Assembly (NCBI GenBank): GCA_016490735.1
Contig: JAEMWC010000460.1
Span: 420,001 to 484,000, forward strand
From: Pachyseris speciosa
Lineage: Eukaryota; Cnidaria; Anthozoa; Scleractinia; Pachyseridae
Length of the DNA: 64,000 nt
Direction: 5' to 3'
Shown: positions 25,501-37,500 of the stretch, piece after piece
Layout: each line of letters starts with the position of its first letter
Position numbering within the stretch: the stretch's first letter is position 1
The notes under the pieces: model-generated
What the model saw: the letters and a program-made list of their open reading frames with translations, nothing else
Database searches by the model: none
Told to the model about the DNA's origin: nothing
Position numbers and translations under genes: made by a program

Positions 25501-28500
25501 AGAAAGTCGTTTAACTCACCTTCAGAACCCGCCCTTTTGAACAATCGACAATGTGCTTTGGACTAGAGTCCAGTTCCTGTCTAAAATATAAATTGTCTAA
25601 AGTGAACTATGCCCCCACCCCCTGGGGGCTGGTAAGTCGTCTAAGCACTTGCAAATCCCCATGTACGCCCCACGTCTCCCCGGGGTGGGGGTTTCCAATG
25701 ACAAGTGCATTAAGCACATGAGTATGCAAATGAGGGAAGCGACCAAGAAACAAAAGGTTTCATGTATATTTCATGAAAAAAATCCTGGGAAAAAAGTGCG
25801 CATTATACACAGGTAAATACGGTAAACTGTTACTTGGTATTACAGTATTTCTTGAACAAACTACACTTCTACTAGAGTGGTTTCAAAACTCCCATTCCAC
25901 AACATATATTAATCAATGAACAACAGTCAAGATACAACAAACGAATCAAATCGTAAAACAAAAAAATGTATTACACTGCATTTCAAATCACTCTATAGGC
26001 TTGATAATTCCCTATATCACCTCCCTGACACAGTATCTTACTTACTCCACGAGCTTACCACAGGATGCCTTTGATTTGTTTTTGGTAGATGCAGTCATTT
26101 TTCAGTGTAATAAATATTTTTTGAAAGGCTGTATGTGTGCTAGTTGTTGAATTGAGTTCAGTAATTTTGGTTTGTTCCACACTCCTGCACATGCATTCCA
26201 AATGAGAACAAACATAATATGCAGGGATTTGAATATCTCAGCTACTAAGTACTCTGTGATTGACACGAATCCCATCTAGATGGGGGAAGGTTAAGTCAAC
26301 ACACTAAAGAATGACATGTTTTGTGAAGATGTGTGTTACACATAAGTGTACTATTTTGATCAGCATGACCGATCTCTAGATCAGGTAGTATTTCATACTA
26401 CTCTTGCCTCCTCAGCCATGGCAGTGGGGATGGGGGAAGTAGTCATATGTGAGCCATTTGTGTAATCTTAGGATAGTAGCTGCTTTTGTCTAAGATTGTT
26501 TTGAGTTCTGGGCTCAGTAAGTTTTGTTAACCACTGTAATTTTTTAAAATTGTTCCTTGAGAGGGACACTAGTGTGGAGGGGCGCCAGACATTACTGTAC
26601 CACAAAAGAGCAACTTTACCGGGGATGCCATGTTACAAATTGACAAAATATCTGCACAAGTACAGTGCAAAGTTAAGTTTATTTGCATTTTGATATTGAT
26701 TTAGCCTCAAAGCCATAATTAAAATTAAACTGCTAGCAGTCCCTTTTAGGATAGTTGAAACACAATCAGACTATGTCCAATCTATCATAAAGTGAAAAGA
26801 GACTGGAGAGAGGTACCTCTCCCCCAGAAAGGCTTAACCAGTCTCACCATGCAATTGTCATCGAGAAAGGGACTGCTAGCAGAATTGAAATGGATTGAAA
26901 CTGCAAATACTTCTTACCTCCATTTACCCCTCCTCTAGCAAAGAAGTTCAAAATTCAATTTTCAGAAGCTTGAATGTGCTGATAACTTCTTGGAGGTTTA
27001 ATTTTTGTGAGCTTTATTTATTTAGTGTTGTGTTAACTTCTATTTTGCAGTAAATTTCTGGAATTTGAACCCAAATTCTTGAATCTTATTCTTGGATGGC
27101 ACTTGGTGCAAGAGAACTTTACTTAACGTATTATAGAAAGCAGAGGTTTTCTTAAGTTATCTGTCAAAAAGAGGATTGACTGTTTGCTGTTGATTTCTGT
27201 GGCCCTCTTGCATAGTTTTTGCACCAATTCATGATACCCCTATCAGAATGTTCTTCATCAATCCCCTCTCTCTTTTTAACTCCCTCCCCTTTCTATGCAT
27301 GCCGCACAGGCTAGAACTTCTTAGTTGCGGGAATTAGGAATTGATTACTTAATAATATGTTTAACCTTGGAATCCTGTTATTAAGAGCCAATGGGTGATC
27401 AAAACTTGGCCCTGTCAACTGTGCCTTCATAGGGAGAGGGGGCACTGGGGGGACTTATTCTCCCTCTTTTTTCCCTCCTTGTTAACACTTTATTCCCAGT
27501 CTTACCATTTTCTTTCCACTTTCTCTCCTGCTTCCTTTGCCCGCTGTCCACAGTTCATCTTCCCTTTTCAGTTTTTTCATTCTCTCCCTCCTTTGAAAGG
27601 AAGTGGCTATTGTAACAGGGTGATGATATTGAATGAGGTTTTGTTTTATATTACTTTTCTCTATATGTATGTGATATATGTGCAGCATTTCAAATTGATA
27701 TGACTTAACTCATTCTTGTCCAGTTCTGTAATTTATTGGTCCATATGGACCAACGCTTTGAAAACCTGCAACTTTCACAAATCCTGGAATATGGATGAAT
27801 TGAACCACTGTTATTGGCAAATGCTCATTTTTTGTGGCTACTGCCTCAAAGAGGCGAAGCCACTTAGTCATTGCATATAACACTATGAAACCAAAACCCA
27901 TGAAAATCTCATTATTTTTCTCACAGTATTTTCATGGTATTTTCAACACTTTTTCAAGGGGTTTTCATTGTCAAATTAATGGTTTTTTCTTGGGGTTTTT
28001 TACCATGAAATTGCCATGAAAAAAGCATTAGAAATACCATGATAATCCTGTGAAAACCAGAAGATTCATGACCCATGAAATATTCAACATTTTGTAAAAG
28101 GCCATGAAAAAGTCATGAAAAGGCTATTAAATTTTAATGGCACATGGTATGGTATTTTAATGGCATTTTAATGATGCTGAAAAACCCATGAAACACCCAT
28201 GAAAAACCGACATGGAAGCATTAAAAAACCATGAAAAACCTGTGAAAACCAGCAGATTCATGGCCCATAAAATTTTCCACAATGGAAAACCCATGAATTT
28301 AAAACGAGCATTTTCATGATGCAAGTTTCATGGGTTTTTCATATGTGAAAAAACAACCACAGCCCCTGAAAATCCCTTGAAGGTTTTCATGGCTTTTCCA
28401 TGGTTTTTTAACCCCATTTGAGGGTTGTCCATCACATTCATGGGGAAGGTGATGCCACACAAGAACCATGAAAATTCCATTTAATTCTGAATGCAATAAA

Positions 28501-31500
28501 ACTGAAAAACATACCTTGACTGGAAAATCTAAGACCTTTATGGCCATTAAATTAATAAATAAATGCTAGGATAAGTCTTTAATTGATGAAAGCAAAGGAT
28601 GAAACAGATTTGAAGCTGTCCAACAATTTTATTTTAACAATACACAAATGACACTTAACAGACAAATCACGTCAAACTATTAAACTACATGGGCCAAAGA
28701 GATTTTTTTTTCAAAAGTTTTACATACACAGTATCAGGTAAGTTTTAATGTTAAGCGTAGTTGTCCAAATCACAAATTTATATTATAATAATTATTAGTG
28801 TCATAAATATTTCAAAAATGTAAAAATTATGTTTCAAACTTTTACATTCAAGGGAAAGCCGATCTTGAGGTCTGTACATGTGAATACCAAATTTACATGA
28901 ACTGGAACAAGATGAAAGGAAAAACGGCAAACAGTGGACTTAGCTCATTGATTTAAATTTTTGTATTGTTCAGGGAGCTTCTTTTGCTGTCCGTGGATGA
29001 GGTTGTCAACATGTCCCGCTCCAGCTTGTATCTTTTATTCATGTCTGAAACAAAAATAAGGCCTGTTTCAAACGTCACGCTACTGTCGCGCCGATTTAAT
29101 AAAACTTGAATTTAGTGTCGAGTCAAAATATTCAAAAACCAGCAAAACAAACCTTGTATCCAAAATGCTAAACATACACATTTTTATTAGCAAATTACAT
29201 GTAAGCTTATCGTCGTTCTAGACTGGTTTAGTCATGAATTCATTAGAGTACTCAAGATAATTTAAGATCTCAGCTAGACCTAGCGAATAACTGACCTGAT
29301 CTGTAGTTTTACAACAGTTGAACTACTGACGATTTGAAGACCTCTGACAAGATACGAACGGCGGCCGCGATGGATTACACTTTGCCGAGGAGCACTCTGA
29401 TGATCTTGTTCACAGTTTTACTGTGCCGTTGACAAGTTACGGGCTTTTCTAATTTAAGAACTGTTCCTATTTATAATAACAGAGTAAGCTTATCTACTTA
29501 CCAAAAACATTCAAAATTCTCGATTTAAAAATGGCTTGCCGGTCTCTAAATCCACGGTGATGCGTTCATTTCCTCTCACATGGGCGCCACAATCTTCAGC
29601 CTTTCGTTTACTATAATAAAGTTGTTGTTATTCACCCTGTAAACCACTCAAAAAACCATCTATGCGAAACAAAAAAAATACAATTATTCGCACGATAGAC
29701 CAACGGAAAACACAATTCAAAGATAGGCGCCAAGAGAGAATGAGTAGAGGTTCTTTGTTCGGTGAAAAGCACGAGATAGTCACGTGAAAATTCTCGCACT
29801 ATTATTGGCTGTTGCTGAGTAACATCCACTGGACTACTTGATTGCGGACTTCAGTGAAACATGCTCTGTCAAGTAAGTGCAACACAAGTGCTCGCTTCGT
29901 TTGCATTCGAGGATGTGGATCCAATTTCTGGCGAAGATTTTGACGAAAACACGCTTTAGGAAGAGATTCATCTTCAGTTGAGTATAAAACATGCTTTAGA
30001 TGTTTGTTACCGAACGTTGACGAGATAGCGAAGAGATGAACGAGTTCGTGGAGGTGAGAACTCTCGCTCGCTTTTAAGTCTTACGTTCGTTTCATTTCAA
30101 AGGACTTTTCGGATAAATCACTGAGTAAATGTGTGACTTAAGGATTGTATTTTATTTTATGTAATTGTCTTTTTGACTTTTTAGTACTATGTTGTGTTAA
30201 TATAGTAGCACTTAATTTAGGCTTAATCATAAATTTGTTTCCTTGAAAGAATTAAAGTATTGGTCTTAAAGAATCACAAAACTTTGCAGTCTTTTTTTTT
30301 TTTTTACTTTAAAGCGGTGGAACTTTAACTTGATATTGATTGGCCACAAATTGCTCAAATTTGCATTTTGACGTCTCAGCTTACCATTGATTCCAAGACA
30401 TTTCCAGCAATTCCAAATGCGATTTTTGTTTAGTCTTAGAATTTTTGGGAATTCCTTGCAACTCCAAGTTATTCCCAACTGGATCAGAGAACATTCCCAG
30501 ATGTTCTAATTAATTCCAACCCTTTGTTTTTATCCTTATTCCTAGGAATAATCAATTGTGGGCCACAATGGAAACTACTGGGCTACCAGTAATATATTAC
30601 CCCTATAAAGTGGCAGTATAAAGACTTTAGTAGAGTGCTGAAAAATCAGGCCGTGGATTTTGATTATGAAGAATCATCTTTATTTGAATGGAACTGTGAT
30701 AAGATATTTTAGCTGATCACATTTTATGATGAGAAGTTTCCTTCAGTCTAAAGAACTCATGAAAATGGCTGGCTTGTCCCTCCCTCTTGCCTTTTTGCCC
30801 ATCCAAACAAAATTAATGTCGATTTCAGTAAAACGCAGCATGGATGTTGACGTGACAATCTGGGAACTACCCTAGGTGTGACACACAGTGGGCCCCTCCT
30901 TGAAAAATCCTAGCTATGCCCCTTAGTGTGGTCTACACTTAATTGGATCGCCATGCTTCTTTCGTATTAAATTACATTATTCTTTTGGTCACTTGTTACG
31001 GCACATTGTTCCATTTTTATTCTTCTTTTATTGTCATCCCAGTACCGCTCCAGTATTGTTCTGGTACAAGTTAACAAGTCTAACACCTTTATTATGGTCT
31101 ATGATCTGTTGGCTTGAATTTTGGTGCAAGGTAGTGACATCTATTTGTCCTTTCTTGATTGCCTTTCAATTTTAATAAATAAAATTTCAAAAGTCTATTT
31201 TTAAAAATGAAAGTCTGTATTAACTATAATTTATTCAAGGCATGTATGGCAAATTTTCATGATTCCCACCTTTTAAGCCCTAGAATCATGGAAAATTCAT
31301 GACCCATGAAATCAGTAATGTAAACAAAATATTTTTATATGCCATAAAAAGTATGTTTTCATGGGTCATTAAAGACATTGTGTCGAGTTTCATGGATTAT
31401 TAATGGCCCATGTCAAATTGAAGACCACACCACCAGCCATTTTCATGGCCCATGAAAGTCCAATCACGACTTCCATGGGCCATGAAATAATAATGTGACG

Positions 31501-34500
31501 AGTTTCATGGCAAATTCATGGCCCATGAATGTATCTCCTTATCAAATTCATGGGTCATGAAATAAAATGCCACATTTTCATGGAAAATTCATGGCCAAAA
31601 GAGAACACATGAAATTACATTTTGCAGTTTTCATGGGCCATTAAATGGCTTTCATGGGGTATTCACAGAAAATTCATGGCATTTTCATAAAACTGTGGCT
31701 CATAGTGTATAGTTAGTGGACTTTGATGAGAGGGCTAACATTGAAGAATAGTATGCTGAAGTCACTAAGAGTTGAAATTGAGCATGGTTCTGGGTTTGTT
31801 ATTCATGATCATTTTATAAATACCAATAAGCATGTTATTCAGGATATCATTGATGATACAGTGTGTGATATGAGGTTTCTGTTTCTAATTCAGCCATCGG
31901 AGAGCTTCACTGTGAAGTTGCTTACTATGATGTAGGTAAAGATTTAGCATTGCTTTATTGCCCAGGGCTTAAATTAAAACAAAACAGAATTTTTCCATTA
32001 CAACTTTCTACCCAACCTCTGTTACCAGGGATGCAAATATTTGCTTTTTGTTTTCCCATGAGTCAAATGAGAGAAACGGCTCTTTTTGTGAATGGCTATG
32101 TTTCTGGTTCAAAGGAACACTTGCCGCTTCCCACATTAACTGTCAACTGAACTGTCCACTAAATTCTGGTAACTCTTGGGGCCCAATGCTTTAATTGTTG
32201 GGACAAATGCCAACTGAATGTGGTAGGTGTTGCAACCCAGATTACCACATTAAAGAGATCTTAACATTGGAGGAGAGGAAAAAATTGAGAAAATATGGGA
32301 ATCATTGCAGACCAGTACCATTTCTAGTGTTCCAGATGAGGATATTAAGCATGCATCCTTTTATCATGAAAGATTTTTGCCTTCAAATTCCTTCCTTTAT
32401 TTGGAATCATTACTTAAACCTGGGCCTCACCAAATCCCCATGTTTATACTGTCTTTAAAACTGTATGATGCACTGGAAACTCATTCTCAGTTTAATTTAA
32501 GTAATGCATTATATTACCTGGGTGTTACGTGGTAGAATTCATAAACAATGTATCGGTAAATACAACAGTGAGGGAAAAGAGGAGTTAACTGAGGTAGTCA
32601 AGTGTATCAATACAGCGGGGAGGGGAAAAAAATGCTGGCCGAGGTAGTCAAGTGGTCTGAGGATCACGTTAACATTTTACCCTCAGCTGAGCACTCTGCT
32701 TCTCAATGCGGTGTTCAGTGAAGACTAAAAGTTGTGGGTTGACATTTGCTTTGAAGTGAAACAAGGCTGTCATAATAAGGGCTGCAAACAACTGGCCAAT
32801 TTTTTCAAGTTTCAATCCATTTCCATCCTTGCCATCCGTAGCAACAGGCAACAGAAAACAGTTTCAGTACCTTCAAAATGTCTTTAATAACAAAACTAGA
32901 CCATTATTTTTGGAATTCAATTCATGTGAAGACACCTTCTAGCTTTTTATAAAGTCGCCAAATAGCGTGACATTGCCCCTCTAATATAATTGAAATCAAA
33001 TCAATCAGTTCTGAAGAAAAAATTTCATAAGTATGGTACTTAAGAAATTAGTGACAGCCATGGTGAAAGGTCACCTTAACATTACAGTGGATTAATTAAG
33101 CTGAATCATTGCTTGTAAGTTTAGAGCATAAAATCCTGAAATATGCTATACATGATGGTGAAAGCTATTCAGCATAAAAAAAGAAAAAGTATGTTGATAA
33201 AGTATGCTGCTTTGTACAAAATGCTCAAACATTGTAGTCTTTATATATAAAGGAGATCAGTTCACAATCCAAGTGAAACCAAGAGGTGATTTTTATATTA
33301 ATTTTGTTGTTTGTGAAAATGTTTTGATGTTGAGGTTGTAGATAACAGTAATTTATTACATAGATATGAATTCTTTAACAGCTAACTGTAATAAATTAGT
33401 ACATTCTTATATTTCGAATTGTTTAAATATTCACACTTGCAGAAGATAAAAAAGTTGCAAGTTAAGACTTAGGCATTTTGTGCCTGTCCATGTAATAGAA
33501 TTGAGCATTGTTCCAAATCCATGAAACTCAAGTTTAAAATTTTTTGGGTCAGCACCAGCACATCAGTCTTAAGGTCACATTCAGTCTAGAGGAAGCAATG
33601 TATTAATTAGACAAAAAAAGTGTTTACCATGTACTTTATAGCCACATTTGTGTTTGCATATTCAAAGGTGATTGTCATGATTAAATGTGATTAATCATTT
33701 GCTTGATGAGTTTTTATGTGGTACCTCCTTTTTTCTTACCTTTGTTGTAAGTTCTAGCTTTACCTTGTTCCAATGTTGTAAATAAAGAAGACTTTTACTG
33801 AAAAAAATTTACTGATACAGTCTGCAGTAAGTTTGAGGCCCTGTTGTTAGCCCACAAGACATACTAACAAGGCCCTGTTTGAAAAGATGCTTATTTGTTG
33901 AAGTTGTACCTCTGTGGTGGACCATCATGTTACTTAAGGTGTGGGCGGGGTGGGGCGAGGGATAGCCTTTGAACAGGCTGCCTAGTAAGGTATTGGGGGA
34001 GAGTAGTGCCACCTGCTTCTTGTACCCTTTACCTCCATATGGGGCCTCTGAAAATGTTGGGGGGGGGGGGAGGGGGTGGTGAATGCAATACTACCACAAT
34101 TACCACAACTACCACAAACTTCATATTACAAAGACTGGCTTACAAAGTGATTGAAAGGTAATGCTTTGCCCTTCTATACTGTGTTATTCCACCCAGAAAA
34201 TACCCATTTCTTACCAATGAGGATCTGTTGGCTAAGACCCCACCTCCACCACTAACACTTTCATTTCAAAATTTTGTACTTTTAAATCCCCTCCCCTAAC
34301 GAAGTTTCCCATAACCTGTCATGTGGGGGGAGGCGGAGTGGAGAGGAAGAGAGTCTGATTATTTCCTGGGATTACACAATGGAAGTTTCCTTTTAGTGGC
34401 CCTTAAAGATATTGCAAATATGCTCAATATATTTTTATGTTGTCCTAGGAGAAGAAGAAGTCCAAACCAGCTGACTCAGATGATGACAGTGATGGAGAGG

Positions 34501-37500
34501 TATTGTCGAGGGAGGGGAGGGCAGGCAAAGGGATGTTTTGTTCATTTATTATATTTTTTCAGTCATTTCAGATCACGCTTATAACTTCCTATGTAATCAA
34601 ACTCAATTTGCCTGAAGAGTAACTGAATAACATAAACTAAAATAAATTCATGAATAGAGAAAGAACAAGAGGCTACAATTAGCCTGAACTCGGGCTTGCA
34701 AAAAACAGTATTGTATCCCTAACTTGAAGTCTGTCTTTCTTACATCGGACGCATTGTGTTTAGCTTGTGTTGGAGTCTATTTCTTTAGACCCCTATCAAC
34801 ATATATTCCTCTAAAATACAGCTCAACCATTGAGAACAATAATTATAACACTTGTAAAAAATATTTCTAAAAGAACAAGAAAAAGAGAAACAGAAAAAAG
34901 AAAGCCAGTGATATATACCACTAAAGGACATCGAACCCGGTTTAGCTGCGTCACAGGCAGGAACAATGACCTTTAGGCCACAGAGGTTTATCATTATGCA
35001 AGGTGATAAAAATAGTGTATTGATTCCAAAAAAAAACTAAGCACACTTGTTTTCGCTTCGATGGATAATTGTTTGAGAAAGGAAACGCTTATCGAACGAT
35101 GTAGGATTTTTTCGCATAAATGTGAATGGAGTCTCGGTGAAATTTGAGTAGAAAATTAATTAGCAGAGTGAAACTGTTTACAAATACGTCAATCCAGGGT
35201 CATTTGAAACACAAGAAAGGAACGTTTCTGGACAGTTTCAAGCCGCTAGTACATTTGCAAAAACTAATCGCTTATCATTCAAAAATTAAAGTCCAGAAAT
35301 TGAGATATTGTGGGAAAATAGTACATTAACTACCTGTCAAACAAAATCTCAGGGGTGTGTGATATCCCGTACTTGAGTTATTCAACAAAATGTACATCTC
35401 AATGGAGCGGATACGGGGAACACGGCAGTCCATCCATTTCTTCTCGCTGTTGAACTTGCAAACATTCGTATAGACACTTCTCTTAACATATTAGTTGTTC
35501 AGACTTCAAAGACACAAGGTGAATCGACGTTTTCCGATACGTGACAACAAGTATCATTCTTGCTGTTGATATGAGATTTATACTTCCGAATCACTCGGCC
35601 GTGAAAGGTCAAACTCCCTTTGTCTGTAGTCTCTAATTTTTGGCGCTCCCCTCGCCTCGCGTCTCCTCGCAACTTCGCGCGCGCACGTGTCTTTCGCCCG
35701 CCCCACAATCCATCGCCAAAATTAGAGACTACTCGCAGTCTACTGAAGCAGACACGAGGAAACACGGCAGTCCATCTGGAGTTATGTTTACTCATGTTAA
35801 AAGCTTTCTTCTCGCCGTTGAACTTGCAATCATTCGCATAGACACTTCTCTTAACATATTGTTTGTTCAGACTTCAAAAGACACAAGGTGAATCGACATT
35901 TTCCGATACGTGACAACAGGCATCACTCTGTTAAAAATAGTTAGCGCTTGCGCAGAAACGCCGGAAGTGCACTTTGTGGATGATACTCGACGACGAAAAA
36001 GAATAACCGTCGGTAATCTTAGACCCGGGCGACGCGCGAGACGCGCGCAGCCCGAGTAACTAGCAAATAATGAGCTGTTTCAGAAAATACCCATACCACC
36101 CCTCTCTCCAAAGAAAATCATAAAGAAATTCCATGGGGTGGGGTAGGGTGGGTAGAAGGCTAAATTGGAATCTCTAGAGGGGTAGGAGGGGTGAGGGTAT
36201 TCAAACCGAAACATCTTCCATAGGTGGGGTGGGGTGGGGTGGGGATATTTTCTGCAAGAACACAGTTCTGAGGACACTATTCATCTTGCAGCTAGTGATC
36301 ACGTGGTTAGATACCGCATAGCAACGTCATGCTGGAGTGCAAGCATTCCAACGTCTATTGATAAACAGCGTTCAAGTGAGGTCAAGCGGGACTTATAAAA
36401 AGAAAACAAAGCGCGCTTTGTCCACGTATTCCCTTTATTTTAGAATTTGAAGTTTATTTTTGAGCAGGTCTTTAGAAGTTTTGCTTTTTGAACGCGTGTG
36501 GAGCGTTTTTTGATGTTAAATTTGCTCGCTGCGTACACGATCTGCCGAAGGTGGAAACAGGAGCAACATGGCGACTTCACAACATAAACAAGCTTCATCA
36601 TCCACTTCAGGGAGGTCTTCGAGTCGTTCTTCCGACACAGGAAGTGATTTAATAGAACTGTCTGGTCCCCCAAAGAAAAAGTCATGTTATCACTGCTGTG
36701 TTCTAATGTGCAATGGTGACTCGCGATACGATGATTCCCTCAGGTTTCATCAAATCCCTTCAAGGAAAACGAACGCAGAACTGAGAGCTACCTGGCTGGT
36801 GAAAATTCGAAGGGATGAGGGACCCGATTTTCAGGTTTGAAGGAAAATTTTACAATTTTCAAATATTTTAAAATTAGCCTGAAGATTGAGTGTTTAGTCT
36901 GTGGATTCCAAAGATATATGGTCACTTTTTGGGTGTCTGGAAAACTCAGACCTCAGACCTCAGACCTAGAAAACTCAGACCCCCTCATAACTATACAAAT
37001 TTTCAAATTCAAATAAACGTGGGCAAAATGAATTATCGCCGCTCAGTGCGCTGAAATGTTGCACCCTCTATTTATTGCAGATAACAAACACTTCACCTTT
37101 TTCGTCTCATGTTATTATAATCGCTTCCGGAGCACGAGACCTAGAAAACTCAGACCCCCCGATCTGGAAAACTCAGACCCCCCTCATAACTATACAAATT
37201 TTCAAAGTCAAATAAACGTGGGCGAAATGAATTATCGCCGTTCATGAGGGGGTCTGAGTTTTCTAGGTCTTGTGCTTCGGAGCCGATTATAATAACATGA
37301 GACGACAAAGGTGAAGTGTTTGTTATCTGCGATAAATAGAGGGTGTAACATTTCAGCGCACTGAACGGCGATAATTCATTTTGCCCACGTTTATTTGACT
37401 TTGAAAATTTCTATAGTTTTGAGGGGTCTGAGTTTTCCAGATTGGGGGGTCTGAGTTTTCTAGGTCTAAGGTCTGAGGACTGAGTTTTCTAGGTCTGAGT

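Larger units (their letters stand above)
24191..25712. mobile_element. inverted-repeat pair around a Penelope fragment
   Basis: cactggaaacccccacccca and gggagacgtgggg (24198-24237) return inverted at 25659-25706 (ccccacgtctccccgggg ... tttccaatgacaagtgc). The pair frames the Penelope piece at 24465-25610, either an element into which the Penelope copy jumped or two MITE copies. Confidence 0.6.

Noticed and set aside
28958..29612. Two minus-strand exon-like stretches ([35 protein letters not shown])
   Set aside because: Splice phases do not join and both end in early stops; no family recognised, so not called as a gene.
30035..30055. Possible first exon atgaacgagttcgtggag before gtgaga
   Set aside because: Only six codons with no following exon that could be supported.
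34905..34995. tRNA-like sequence on the minus strand (gtggcctaaaggtca ... gggttcgatgtcc)
   Set aside because: A- and B-box-like words exist, but acceptor and anticodon arms do not pair; at best an old SINE.
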